NCBI GenBank assembly: GCA_947247005.1
Contig: OX365945.1
Location: forward strand, 13,460,501-13,524,500
Length of the DNA: 64,000 nt
Reading direction: 5' to 3'
DNA from: Spisula solida
Lineage: Eukaryota > Mollusca > Bivalvia > Venerida > Mactridae
Program-made: the position numbers and the translations under genes
Notes under the pieces: generated by a model
The model's input: only the letters and a program-made list of their open reading frames with translations
Database searches by the model: none
Told to the model about the DNA's origin: nothing
Shown: positions 11,202-22,837 of the stretch, piece by piece
Layout of the letters: every line of letters begins with the position of its first letter
How positions within the stretch are numbered: the stretch's first letter is position 1

Positions 11202-11856
11202 CACGGTGTATAACCGTATCGGTACCCTCTCAGTGCAAAATGATATATCGGTACCCTCTCAGTGCTGGCACCGGTCTCTCTCAGTGCAAAACAATGAATT
11301 CGATTGACGAAGATCCACAGGAGAGGTAAGAAAATCATTGTTTTTCCAAAATACCGGTTTATGCATAAAAATCGATAGCCCGCGGAACCCCCGATGATTA
11401 ACCATTGTGTTCCTGTTGTTAAAATAGTTATATCATTTTTCACAAGTTCTGGCGTGGCTGGAATGTTGACCGAGTGTCTTTGTGCGAATGAACATCAAGC
11501 CATGTTTATGAAGCTAAAATGCAACTTTTCTTCAATATAGCAAATATCTAGTACCTCAGACGTAAAGCCGTTGATCATATCTTGCTCCTAAAAGCCTTTT
11601 ATTCGGTAACTTCCATCACATTTCTTAAAAAATATCCTACTTTCGGTTTAGACGCGGCACCGGTTCCCTCTCAGTTCTGGCACCGGTACCCTCTCTGCTC
11701 GTTGCAGCTGACTGGCACCGGTACCCTCTCTGTACTTGCAATCGAATTGATCGTATTCTATAGCTTTACGAGCAGAGAGGGCACCGGTGCCAGAACTGAG
11801 AGGGTACCGATATATCATTTTGCACTGAGAGGGTACCGATACGGTTATACACCGTG
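11202..11856. mobile_element. 655-bp non-autonomous DNA transposon with CACGGTG ends and 5-bp target duplication
   Basis: The termini form a long inverted repeat: both read inward as CACGGTGTATAACCGTATCG and then continue, nearly identical, for about 60 bp through GGTACCCTCTCAGTGCAAAA and ATGATATATCGG. GTATG stands on both sides (11197-11201, 11857-11861). Subterminal GGTACCCTCTCAGT-type boxes occur at least eight times, in both orientations, like transposase-binding repeats. The interior lacks a transposase. A 5-bp duplication with a CACxxTG heptamer is the layout of Transib/ProtoRAG elements, but the subterminal boxes would also suit a CACTA-type element. Confidence 0.65.
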
Positions 11857-12726
11857 GTATGTATATGTATGCTTTCAATTTAGCATAATGGTTTTTGTCG
11901 AGCCCGCTTGCGGTGAGCGAGACATAGTCGCCACTTTTGGTGTATGTGTGTGCGTGCGTCCGATTTTGTCCGGACCATAACATTGTTATGCTTTGACTAA
12001 TCTTGCTTATATTTGGCATGAATGTTCATCTCCATGAGGAGGAGTGTCATGTCATACCTCCAGGTACCTATCTCAAAGGTCAAGGTCAAATTGAAATGTG
12101 TATTTTTCTTCAGTGAATTAAATACCCTTTTGGCATAAAAAGACATAAGTCTCATACATCATTTTGTAGCTTAAAGTTAAAATGATCTATATCAACGAGT
12201 GTTTTTGTTATATTCACTTGTTATAAAAATGTATTTATAAAAAGTTAATTACAAAATAGGTATACATTTTTCAAAATGTCTGTCTCATTTATTAGGTAAC
12301 AAAATGCTAGAAAAATTAGAAATTGTGGTTGTCAAATATTCGATCAAGGTCATGCCTGTCCATTTATTAAAATAAAAGCAGTCAAAATGCATTGATTTTG
12401 AACAATAAAATACATCAACATGAATTAAAATCTATCACATGTGTATGTGTGAAGGCCTACTTTTAATAAATCCTAAATAGTTTAGGGTACGGTGGGCCTG
12501 ACGGACCAGATAGTTCAGTGTTGGTTTGTCAATAACCAATTTTATCGGGTCTATAAGACATAAAACTCGATTATTTGTACAAGTTTTGAGTTGCCTCGAA
12601 AGAACTGAAACAGGTTTATGGAAAATTATTAAGGCTTTAGTATTTCTTTCAATTATAAACATATTTAGTTAGATATTCCTTTCCACTGTATTTTATTTGT
12701 TTATATATACCAAAGAAAGTCCTTGT
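11857..12726. other. No supported gene
   Basis: AT-rich DNA. The only notable motif is TCAAAGGTCAAGGTCAAA near 12073, the same abutting AGGTCA pair found in the 168-bp repeat, suggesting another remnant. Confidence 0.45.
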
Positions 12727-13595
12727 AGGGCTGTTGCGAGTATTCGGGTACTCGGATATCCACGATTTGGGCTAGAAATTCGAGTACGAGTATTTGTCAT
12801 CCCCGAGATCGTTGGATCGCGATCTTTGATAAAAATACATACCCTATACAAATAGCTCTTAAATGAGTTATCATAAGTTTATAGGATAACTTTGGGACAA
12901 AATACTGACAGTAAACAAGACTGTGAGCATCTTTAATTTGCAATTCGAAAGTAAACTTGTACTGTAATTGAAGCTAGCAACATCATTGAATTCGAATAAA
13001 TTATGGTCGGACAAAGTCGCGTTTATTAAAGTTCCTACCGGTAACTAGAAATGAAACATTAATTCGTTATTCAATTAAATTGTTTACGCCGTAAACAATT
13101 TAATTGAATAACGAATTAATGTTTCATTTCTTGATAATTAAGTACATTTAGTTCATGCCAATAAATATTATATTGTCAATTATTAGATCACGCCATACAA
13201 TGCCTGAAGGAACGTACCTAGTTCACATTGAAGTCGTGTCATTACTTCGGTATTTTCATTCAGGATGATAAAAAGGCAGTATGCAAAAACTCTCTAAATG
13301 TATCACTAGCTAGTCAATGGAGTGAGAAGACAAATTGTTGTTTGGTGTTATTTAACTTGTTTTTTTGTCGCTATGTGATTACAGATTATCCGTTTTAAAT
13401 GTCTTCATGCACCCTTATACATGAAAGTACATTAGTGTTTCACAAAGTATGTGATGTTATTAAAGTAAAAGGTCTCTATGGCAGTATTTATTTTCATGAC
13501 ATATGTAAATGCTGATTCGTGGTTCTATCTGTGAATTGCTCACCCCGAATCGTGGATCGAATCGAATCGGCACTTACCTGACGATCCATTGCCCT
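12727..13595. mobile_element. Possible hAT-like non-autonomous element
   Basis: The two ends share GTAGGGC and, some 35-45 bp further in, ATCCACGATT(T/C)GGG in inverted orientation. The ends are rich in ATTCG/TACTCG words, as in many hAT-type ends. No 8-bp target duplication is seen, and the right flank runs straight into a truncated MITE copy, so the boundaries are uncertain. Confidence 0.3.
13047..13131. repeat. Perfect palindrome, 42-bp arms, 1-bp spacer
   Basis: AGAAATGAAACATTAATTCG continues to GTTTACG at 13088. The complement of the whole arm then follows from 13090 after a single C. All 42 pairs match. No target duplication is evident. It could be a tiny palindromic MITE or a recent inverted duplication, and would form a cruciform or, if transcribed, a long hairpin. 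Confidence 0.9.
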
Positions 13596-13705
13596 ACATG
13601 CCTGAACTTCAGGTTTTTTAGAGTGCCAAAAAGCCTGTTTTCCCTATATAAATTGTAAATTTTTCAGGATTTCAGGTTTTTCAGAATTTCAAACTTTCAC
13701 CCATG
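13596..13705. mobile_element. CATGGGTGAAAG-family MITE, copy B (left end lost)
   Basis: It begins inside the element at ACATGCCTGAACTTCAGG and keeps the right terminus AAACTTTCACCCATG. Compared with copies A and C it lacks the first 25 bp and has a short internal deletion after AAGCCTGTTTT. Confidence 0.7.
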
Positions 13706-14179
13706 CATGGCAGTAACCTCACACCATACATAAACTAACCGAGCACGTTGTAACATTTGCACGGACTATTCGTGTGGATTGAAATATTTCTGAAAGATAT
13801 GTATGACCGATTTAACACAAACTGTATGTGATCGAGAAACGATCCAGACAATCGAATTACAAAACAGTGTTTGCAATGATTATACCAACATAATTAACAT
13901 AAGGATTATTTAAAAACGCATAGTACTTTTGTAATTTAGCTAAAATAAAGTTTGACAGACAGCCTCGTAACACATATCAGATTATCAATTCGCTAACATG
14001 TGCATTCAAAAATCGCCTTTATTTTAGTGTTAGCATTTGAATAAGGCGACACTATGGCAGTGACATTTCACTTCACACGCAAGTGCTACAATCGTTTCCT
14101 AACACTATATATGACAAAATCAGATGGCATACGCTGTTTGAAATAGTTTTGTTCAAGTGTATGTTTTTCAAGCATTTTC
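13706..14179. other. No supported feature
   Basis: Nothing recognised. Confidence 0.5.
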
Positions 14180-14600
14180 AAGGGGTAGGATCTACCTTAA
14201 AGTCATCATTTGAGTACCCGAATGGGGCTGCCGGCTTATCGGATATGTGTATACTATATTGTGAAGGAACGGAGTGACTGTGGTTATAAATCCTTGAAAA
14301 ATATTCAGATTCACACCATGAATTGAGTCTATTTCCGAGAGTTGAGGAGAAAATATTAGCAAGCGTGTTCATTAAAGTAATTCCTCTATAGTTCTGTGGA
14401 TTAGATGTGTCGCCTTTCTTATATATATATAGGCAATATGCGACCTTTACACCAAGATGGAGGGTATGTACCAGTCTCATATATTACGTTAAATATGGAC
14501 CCATAAAGTCCTTTGCATCGATGAAGAAATCGGCTACATTTCCATCAATGTCACGGAGTTTTGTGTCTATTTAGAATTGATATCGTTTTGCTAATTCCTT
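14180..14600 (-). pseudogene. Decayed reverse-transcriptase fragment of a LINE
   Basis: On the minus strand, KLRDIDGNVADFFIDAKDF, then IYETGTYPPSWCKGRILPIY, then IYKKGDTSNPQNYRGITL match in order the finger/palm region of jockey- and RTE-like reverse transcriptases (the SW...PI.KKGD...NYR.ITL signature). They are spread over two frames with a stop in between, so the copy is broken by at least one frameshift. The catalytic FADD box is absent. The fragment is followed downstream by unrelated sequence and upstream by a LINE-type microsatellite tail at 14650, probably from a separate insertion. Confidence 0.65.
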
Positions 14601-14648
14601 CACAAGTAAAAATCTTATCCAGCATATCGATGGAAATATTACTATCAT

Positions 14649-14649
<1 letters not shown>

Positions 14650-14681
<32 letters not shown>

Positions 14682-14705
14682 CGTCTTTATTTAACGAGGC
14701 TGACA
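14650..14705 (-). repeat. (GTAA)n microsatellite plus LINE 3' end, minus orientation
   Basis: Eight GTAA units (14650-14682) are followed by CGTCTTTATTTAACGAGG. Read on the minus strand this is a LINE 3' end with a TTAC tail; it matches the motif beside the TAA repeat at 1486 and shares its unit with the tail at 178-191. Confidence 0.55.
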
Positions 14706-14734
14706 CATTCGGTTTCCCGATCTTCTATGTTGTC

Positions 14735-15178
14735 TAATTGTATGTAATCACATAAAATGTCCCTTTATATTCTTGCAAAAACGATGCAGTTATCGTTGAG
14801 CCTGTTCTCGTGTATGTTAATACATAAAATGTCCCCTTATATTTTTGCATAAACGATGCAGTTATCGTTGAGCCTGTTCTCGTGTATGTTAATACATAAG
14901 ATGTCCCCTTATATTCTTGCAAAAGCAGTGCAGTTATAGTTGAGCCAGTTCTCATGTATGTTAATACATAAAATGTCCCCTTATATTCTTGCATAAACGA
15001 TGCAGTTAGCGTTGAGCCAGTTCTCATATATGCTAATACATAAGATGTCCCCTTATATTCTTGCAAAAGCGGTGCAGTTATAGTTGAGCCAGTGCTCATG
15101 TATGTTAATACATAAAATGTTCCGTTATATTCTTGCACAAAAAATGCAGTTAGCGTTGAGCCAGTTCTCATATGTGCT
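14735..15178. repeat. 72-bp minisatellite, six units
   Basis: The block ATACATAAAATGTCCCCTTA recurs every 72 bp (14822, 14894, 14966, 15038, 15110). As 72 is a multiple of three, a minus-strand frame stays open for 145 codons with a 24-residue period (RTGSTITA...EYKGT). I regard this as a repeat property, not a gene. Confidence 0.85.
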
Positions 15179-16589
15179 AAGACTATGACAATCCGTTTAT
15201 TTTACATTACTCCAGTCTTGTTACGATGACGCATGGCGTATTCCTGTTGTCTTAAAACTATAGTGCAACTTGTACTAGCGACCACGCGTATTATGCTTCC
15301 TTTGTTTTAAACGGCCGGTTTAAATTCCTCCCAACCAATTTTGCTCTATTTTTCTAATGTATTACGTGACTTATGTCTAACGCGACCAGCGACCACTGTT
15401 TAAGCACAATAAGTTATTGGTCAAATTACATTATGCAACAAAAAATAATGTAAATCATTAACTAAATCACTGGTCGTCTGCAGTGCCAGGATGTTTACAA
15501 GGTGATGCACCATATTATCTTCAGAATGCATTTACATTTACATCTACTGATTTACTCCCAACCATCAATTGCTGATTATGACTGGGAGGTTTACTGCAGA
15601 TATTCATTCACGACTGTTTCGTTCATTCTCGACATACAAATTGTACAATCCAAAACCTAAATCCGAGTTATTTCGCGACACTATTGTTTTCTCTGGCATT
15701 AATATGGAATAATGTCCCTCATTACATCAAATAGTCTACTTCTATTCAATATTTTACGCTGGGTAAAGCCGGCATTCTTTGAAGCATTCCATGTCTTTTG
15801 TTGGTACCAAAACCCGACCATTACATTAAAAAATAAAACTGATCGACTGATAACAAATACTTTAGCGGACAGTTTTAATCTAAGGCTTATAAAATCAAAC
15901 AATCTCTTTGTCAAAACATACCTTTTTGATAGCATTTTCTCGGACACATCAAGTGAATTCAGGATGGCCTCGTCAGAAATTCTGCTCTTGTTGAACAGGG
16001 CAATCCGCACAATGGCTAGTTGTGCTGCCCATTTCCATGTTTATCGTCAGGACATGGGAGTTGTGTAATGTCTTCAAACTCTTTCTGTTTGGTACTCAAG
16101 TATTTGCATTTGTTTCCTTCATGAGAACAAGGATTCAAGTCTAACGTCGTCCTCTATAATTTCTTGCAGGAAAGGTGAAAGCATGGCCTGTGCGTTTCTA
16201 ACGTAATTCGTGGATGGCTGTTTCTTTTCAGGCTTTAGTTCACATGATGACATATGCACCCATAACGAATCTTTAACATACTATCCGAGGCAATATTCAT
16301 ACGAAAGTAAATTGTGCGCCCTGTACTTTGTTGCATGCTTCACGATTGGTCTTCGAGCGACGACCAGCTCGCCTGTTCCTCTTTCCAAAATCTATGGTCA
16401 GGTCTACGTGTGTATGCGTCTATAGGACCCACCACAAATAATATTGAGAAGGCTACCAATGGTCCTACTCATTGAATTAATGCAACACCTAGTTATATGC
16501 GCCAAACAAATTGACAATTTATGATTTTCTGAGATGTAAGACAGGGAATTCAGGAAGATATGCTCGGAAATGATCGTTCTCTCTCATTA
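15179..16589. other. No convincing gene
   Basis: Opposite-strand frames of about 100-118 codons overlap at 15699-16068 without recognisable motifs. The minus frame has slightly more protein-like composition and lies upstream of nothing identifiable. I leave it unannotated. Confidence 0.4.
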
Positions 16590-18492
16590 GCTGTTTTTAG
16601 ATATTTTGTGGTCTGGTGCAAATAATATTCTGTCCTTTTGATGTTGACGTCGCCCTAGCTTCTGTACAGTAACATTTAGAATGTCCTTTAAATTGACAAT
16701 ATCATCATCTCGTCCAGTTGCTGGAACTGGATGTCTACATAGCAGAGGGGACTAAGAATTCTTGAAGAGTGATGGGGAGTGTGCGGATTTCAGAAATGCG
16801 ACTTTTCCCTGGATCGTGCACACCGAGTCTAACCAGATTGTCCATTAACAGTATGACATAGCATTCTTGTAAACTGACATCATGGAATGCAGGGTACTGT
16901 TTTATCAAGGCACTTACGGAAATCGTGAACTTACGATCAAATTTAAAGTCTTTGTATTTGGTTTACAATTACAAAGTGTGGTAAATAGAGCTGCACTACC
17001 AACAATGATTTAGTTACTAAACCCCTACAAACCATATCTGGCTCCAATTTGCAGTTGTAACAGAATTATAAAGAATTTAAATTTGAACGTAATTTTAAGA
17101 TTTTCGTAAATACTTTGATAAAACAGTACCCTGGACACTTATTTGTCATTGACCGGTATTCCATGGGGTACTGCTTGATGTACGTTTCATAGAGATTTTT
17201 GTCTATATCGGAGGCTTTTTTAACCATATCTTTGCAGCTTTTAGACTTCTTGTGATTTCTGAACTAGATGTGATATCAAACACAGTAAATAGTGAGTGGT
17301 AGTTGATTGCCAATTCCTGTGTGTTTAATTGTTGGATAATTCCACAGTATTTCCTATTGTAAAGACACAATCCTGTATCAAACAGACTATAAAGTTTTGG
17401 AAGTTTGCTTCGTAAAGTTACAGTTTTATTGTCAGACCTTCTGAAAGTATCCTTGGTAAGTAACAGTGTAATGAGCAGCTCCTGAACTTCCAGTAGTACA
17501 TTTAGTACCCATTCCTTTTCAACAACCAGTGACCGCCAGTCCAACGTGTTGTTTATCCATGTAGCCACTTCGCTAAAACAGCACGAGCACAATTTCTTCT
17601 GGCGCTCATGCTCAAGAAATATCTCAACAGTATTGTCTCCATATTCTGTGAATGTCACTATGCTGTTCATTGAATTTGACATTTTGTTAGAAAGAAATGA
17701 CTGCTGCAGCTCGAACCGATGTACATTTCCTGAATCACAGTTTTGGCAAACATACTTTACCAGAACACCGTTTTATAAGTAGACACTTTCTGAGAACGAA
17801 AGACCATGTTTATTGTTTAATTCACATTTTAATATTTCTGAAATCTCGTTCAAGAATCCACTGTCATTTGTTTCAATAAACACATGCACATTGCCATTGT
17901 GACTGTTCCAGTTATTGTTTCATTTTAGCACCACACACTGAATATTAGCTGAGATGTACTGTTGCATACAAGTATTTAAACATCGATCTATAGCAGGGTA
18001 TGAATTTGTAACATGTTTGCAAACAAAATTTATTCCATTGATTTTTTCGGACGCGTTCTTACGAAGCTGATTGACTGATGAAACACTTTCACATTTTTTT
18101 CTGCCCATTTGTTGCAATGCTCTGCGTATTTTGTAGGTTGTCCAGATATTTCTTTTTCTGAATGAGTTCTTCTTTATAGCTCAAACCAATACCCACATCA
18201 TTTGCAAAATGGTATTCAAATAAACATATCCTTTTCCATTCAGCCTGGCTTTAAAATTCACGTGCAGTGTAGTGCTGTCTTCAACTACAACATTGTCTAA
18301 CAATTCCTTACACCATGTCAGTGAATTGAACTTGGACACTTCTGAATAAATGTTTAGAATGGGAACATCTGTTGTTTTAACACTGAACATACAATTAGAT
18401 ATGTCTTGAAATATCTGTTGGCAAATTCGGTATTTGTCATAATGCTTTGCAACATATGAGATGAATGAGCTTATTTTGATACAACTTTCCAT
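16590..18492 (-). pseudogene. Decayed DUF6589-associated family protein, locus 1
   Basis: One minus-strand frame runs from 18492 to 17203 with only about three stops (near 18179, 17918 and 17784), then breaks. Blocks in order are NGNVHVFIETNDSGFLNEIS, CQNCDSGNVHRF, KLYSLFDTGLCLYNRKYCGI, VFDITSSSEI and LYETYIKQYPMEY. After an inserted MITE come SLQECYVILLMDNLVRLG, RTLPITLQEF, LCRHPVPATGRDDDIVNL and FAPDHKISKN. The LYSLFD, VFDITSS and MDNLVRL blocks align with the well-preserved exon at 62967-64000. The later blocks align with the locus at 22838-25105. The function is unknown. Stops, shifts and the insertion mean it is not expressed as a full protein. Confidence 0.65.
16893..17138. mobile_element. 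246-bp MITE inserted in the family pseudogene
   Basis: The ends are inverted copies starting AGGGTACTGTTTTATCAA, and the arms extend about 45 bp with mismatches through ACTTACG. It separates the KQYPMEY and SLQECYV blocks, which are close together in the related exon at 62967-64000. No clear target duplication is seen. Confidence 0.6.
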
Positions 18493-20234
18493 TCAACTCT
18501 GTTATACCACTTACATGATATTTAATTTCCTTAAGAATGTTACTTTTGAATAATGTTGGTTCATGAGGTAATTTTTGGTTTTGAAAGAATGTCACAATTG
18601 ATTGAACTCCATGTATATTTCTTCATTTTCTTTGAAGAATGGAATAGATTTAAGACTGTCAACTCCAGCTACAACTTGAATATCCATCCAAATATCTGTT
18701 CATGTACAGTCCTACAAATCAACATAAAAACCTTTAATTATAATGTGTATGCAACACATTATATAAATCTTGACAGACAACTTGTTTCAGTATTGTTATA
18801 TGAGAGATGACTTGTTGTAAAAAATGACTGACATTTATACGGTTGGCCAGAGTCATTTGGGAACCATCATAGCCTGACAGTCGCGCCATCCTAGTTGCTA
18901 CTATGTATTTGACTCTCAGAGTTCAAAAAATGGATAAACAGCATAAAGGGGCAGATCAAATATATGTATATAGTTCTTTTTATATCTTTTCACTGAAACT
19001 CTTGTATATTCTTTCTAGCTATACTGTGACGCATCACATGAGCCAAAATACTAAATATAATAATATTCTTTGTGCATAGTTATGTTTCTAGTTAATTGTT
19101 CATTGTTGAGGATCTTATTGAAGATTGATATACATGAATATTGTCAAATGAATTTCCTCATCTTCATTATGATATTATTATTAAGATAATTGTGCTAAAT
19201 ACCTCACCGTGCATTCAGAAATACCTGTCATATGTTCTCCCGTAGCCTATTACTTTGTTTTAAAAAAAACGAAACGAGTAATTTTCAATAAATGTTCTTC
19301 CTTTTGATATTGATCAACTACAGTTTCAATATTCTCATCTGTACAGGCTAGTTTTTTTGTTCACGTCATCTATTAACTAAAGAACGTTTCAAATACTTAA
19401 AGCATAATCTGACATTCTTGGAGTGAGTTTTTAGTGCTTCAAATCGATACCTTATGCACCTCATTTTACCCCGACACAAGCAATATGATAGGTACTGTAC
19501 AGGATATAAATTTGTTAAAAATGTTTTGAAACAAACTTCATTATTTTAATAAACATCACTAGAGCAAGGATCTTTTTAGTTTAAAGGACTCAACAGCTTA
19601 AGATTCTCGTACAAGAAATCAAGAAACTCCATCGACACCGCGTCAATCTCTGGCAGGATAACAATTCTTACCTTAAATGGAATGTGTAGTTAAAGTCCTG
19701 CCAGACTACACGTTGCAGAAAGTTGTTAGCTGATTGATTCGAATGAACAAGTATCATACTATACTTTGAAACCACAAGTCATATGTGGGTTTGGCATTTT
19801 GCATCAGATACCATTTAGAATATCATTATTGTAAAGGTTATTCAGATTATTTCTATTCAACATTCTACTACATTCTGCAAATCAAAGCTGGCATGGCTAA
19901 AATTTTAAAACCCGAATTTGGATCAAAGAGCACTATTGATTGTCCTGTCGGCATAGGTAAAATGATGAAAATGAGCACCGATAGCATAGGGGGAGTGTGA
20001 ATTCTAAACCAACCCATATCTTTAAGTACATCTTAGATGTGTAATACCCCTTATTATAAAATGTACATTACTCTTTATCTTAAAAAGGAAAGCGTTGATT
20101 GTGAATGTCATATTATAGATGGTTAAAACAATTGGCGCTTCATTATGCTTTTCATAACGGTTGTAACATCGGGCAAGTATGGATGCCTTGAAAGATGGAC
20201 AGTATTTACTATCGCATAAGGGACACGGCTATAA
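18493..20234. other. No supported feature
   Basis: AT-rich DNA. Scattered short frames have no motif. Confidence 0.5.
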
Positions 20235-20880
20235 GCACCAGGCCAGTATGTGTGCACTTGAGTACACCTCTGTGGTTAAAGTGTGAGGCATGCGTAACAT
20301 TGGGAGAATAAGATTATTATTGGTTCATGCAATGCACCAGGCCAGTATGTGTGCACTTGAGTACACCTCTGTGGTTTAAGTGTTAGGCATTCGTAACATA
20401 GGGAGAATAAGATTAGTATTGGTTCATGCAATGCACCAGGCCAGTATGTGTGCACTTGAGTAGACCTCTGTGGTTTAAGTGTTCGGCATTCGTAACATGG
20501 GGAGAATAAGATTAGTATTGGTTCATGCAATGCACCAGGCCAGTATGTGTGCACTTGAGTAGACCTCTGTGGTTTAAGTGTTAGGCATTCGTAACATGGG
20601 GAGAATAAGATTAGTATTGGTTCATGCAATGCACCAGGCCAGTATGTGTGCACTTGAGTACACCTCTGTGGTTTAAGTGTTAGGCATTCGTAACATAGGG
20701 AGAATAAGATTAGCATTGGTTCATGCAATGCACCAGGCCAGTATGTGTGCACTTGAATAGACCTCTGTGGTTTAAGTGTTAGGCATTCGTAACATGGGGA
20801 GAATAAGATTAGTATTGGTTCATGAGAACCAGGCTAGTATGTGTACATGGTTGTACAACTATGTGGTATAAGTGTGAGGC
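20235..20880. repeat. 99-bp tandem repeat, six units plus a decayed seventh
   Basis: GCACCAGGCCAGTATGTGTG recurs at 20235, 20334, 20433, 20532, 20631 and 20730. The first and last units are the most diverged. The period is a multiple of three, so a minus frame of 158 codons stays open with a 33-residue period (HTYWPGALHEP). No independent evidence supports translation. Confidence 0.85.
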
Positions 20881-22837
20881 ATAATATGTACATGGAATAT
20901 GTATTGTTGGTTTATTTATAGCACTACTTTAGTACATGTACGCTTGTGTTGTACACCTATGTACATCCTCGAATCTTATTGTAATACAAAGGATGAAAGC
21001 AACTGACTCAAGCATTGTTCTTCGCGGTCATTATATCTCATTAATTGAATGCATACCTGTGCTAAACCCGAGGGGCGGTGATCAATATTCATGGTTATAA
21101 ATACACTTGTAGTTAGTCAAAGAATTCTCCACTTTCATAATAGATGTTTGTCCCTTATTAAACAGCCGATGTGCTGGTAATGAGACATTGTCTTGGGAAA
21201 GTGGCACGCCCTTATCTAACAAAGAACGACAAAAACCTCGGTCGAGAGGTTCCTTATAATTATTTGATTCAGCTTAAGGACCGTTTACATGAGGGAAACT
21301 TTTGAGGATTTGTAACGTTCAACCAAGTTGCCTAGTTATGCAATGACAGCTACAGATGATTTAGGAAAAAACAGCATGGACACGTGATTACATTGAAACC
21401 TAGCTGATCAATTTTAAAATAAAGACAAATAGGGAAATATGCATCTACCTGGTTATTGTCACGAGACCGTGTGTTCTCATCTAAGCTTGCATATAAGATG
21501 ATAATTAATCATGAAGTTATTGCATGAGAGCCCAATACGCATCCAATTAATTACACCTTTTCCCCAAAGATCAGTAAATGTCAAGACACAACACAAAACG
21601 TGACTATAACTCAAAATTATTCATACACTTTTCGCTTTTCCGCTATTGTACACTTGATCTTTTATTGTATACCATTCTACCTTTTTTGTGAAATTTTACA
21701 TAACAACAAAAACATACTGGTTCCCTTTGACTGTTTCAGGGAATGGTCCCATCATTATGTGTTTATTCATTTGTAGGGTTCCAGTGAAATCTGATAATGG
21801 TGATCTTTAAATTCTTCAGAGACCTTTTACGATAAACTCATTTTTCAATTTGCTTCATACATGTACATGTTTGGTACACCACACTTCCTTTAATTTCTTT
21901 TTAGCCAATTTGCTACGACACTAATGTACTCATCATCCCGATATACGAATCTGGTGATTTTCCAATTGGTTTAAATCATTCGTTGATAACGTAGCTGTCG
22001 ACCATACTGTCTGGTTTAATCTTGTGTACAAATCTAGGAGTCCCTTTACTGGGTGGGTTGTGGACATGATATGTAGATTTCGGCAAATGATGTCAATTTC
22101 CTATTTTGTAGATTATGCCATTTGTCAATTGTATGTAATAAATAAAACAATCTGGACAACACAACATAGTTATTTTTAACCAAATTTATAACATAAGATA
22201 ACAATTATTTTACTACGTTTAATGTATATTAATTCCAAACATTTGTACAAAACATTAAACAGTTATTCCAATAATTATAGATATACAACCAAATTTATGA
22301 CTTATCCAATGATACACTTCTGCAGCAACCAATAATCAAACTTCTTGCACTGTTCCCTATTACAGTAATGCGACGACGTCCGTCGGCTCATTTAGTCGGC
22401 ACGCGCAATCATCGTCATCATGGATTTAATGGACATCATCATGTTCGATATTGTAAATCCAAATGGTGAAAATTTAAACTAATATTAATGAAATCAACAT
22501 ACATCCAAATAATTTTTTAAAGAACATATAATTATTTAAATCCAATGGAATTTTCCAACTTGAATTTTGTCACAACAGCAACTACACGTTGGCTCGTCAC
22601 CAAATGGCTTTGCCGTTGACAGGTAGCGAATCATTTAATGTTGGTTTTGTAAAGCCATGGTGCAAAATAAAATGCCATTTAAACTAAGTTTCCAATATTG
22701 AATACATGTATATATATTTATATAATATTTACTACTTATTTTAACGGCTGTCTATATTCCTCTGTAATCGGTTCTGTGCTGCTACCAGAGCACTTCTGGC
22801 TGACATAAAGCATATGCACAAATAACATTAACTTAGA
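20881..22837. other. No supported feature
   Basis: About 2 kb of AT-rich DNA without recognised genes or repeats. Confidence 0.5.

Noticed and set aside
12727..13595. Firm hAT transposon call
   Set aside because: Only two short shared end motifs and no 8-bp duplication; kept as a low-confidence feature rather than a finding.
14734..15171. 145-codon ORF as a repeat protein gene
   Set aside because: It is explained by six 72-bp units; no start context, splice site or homology supports it.
15699..16068. Overlapping opposite-strand ORFs of about 100-118 codons
   Set aside because: No motif, splice site or similarity to the nearby family; both frames could be chance in AT-rich DNA.
20276..20752. 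158-codon ORF as a repeat protein gene
   Set aside because: It is explained by the 99-bp tandem repeat.
20235..20880. CRISPR-like array of regular repeats
   Set aside because: The 99-bp units are contiguous with no variable spacers, and the surroundings are eukaryotic transposon debris. The same applies to the 72-, 145- and 610-bp arrays.
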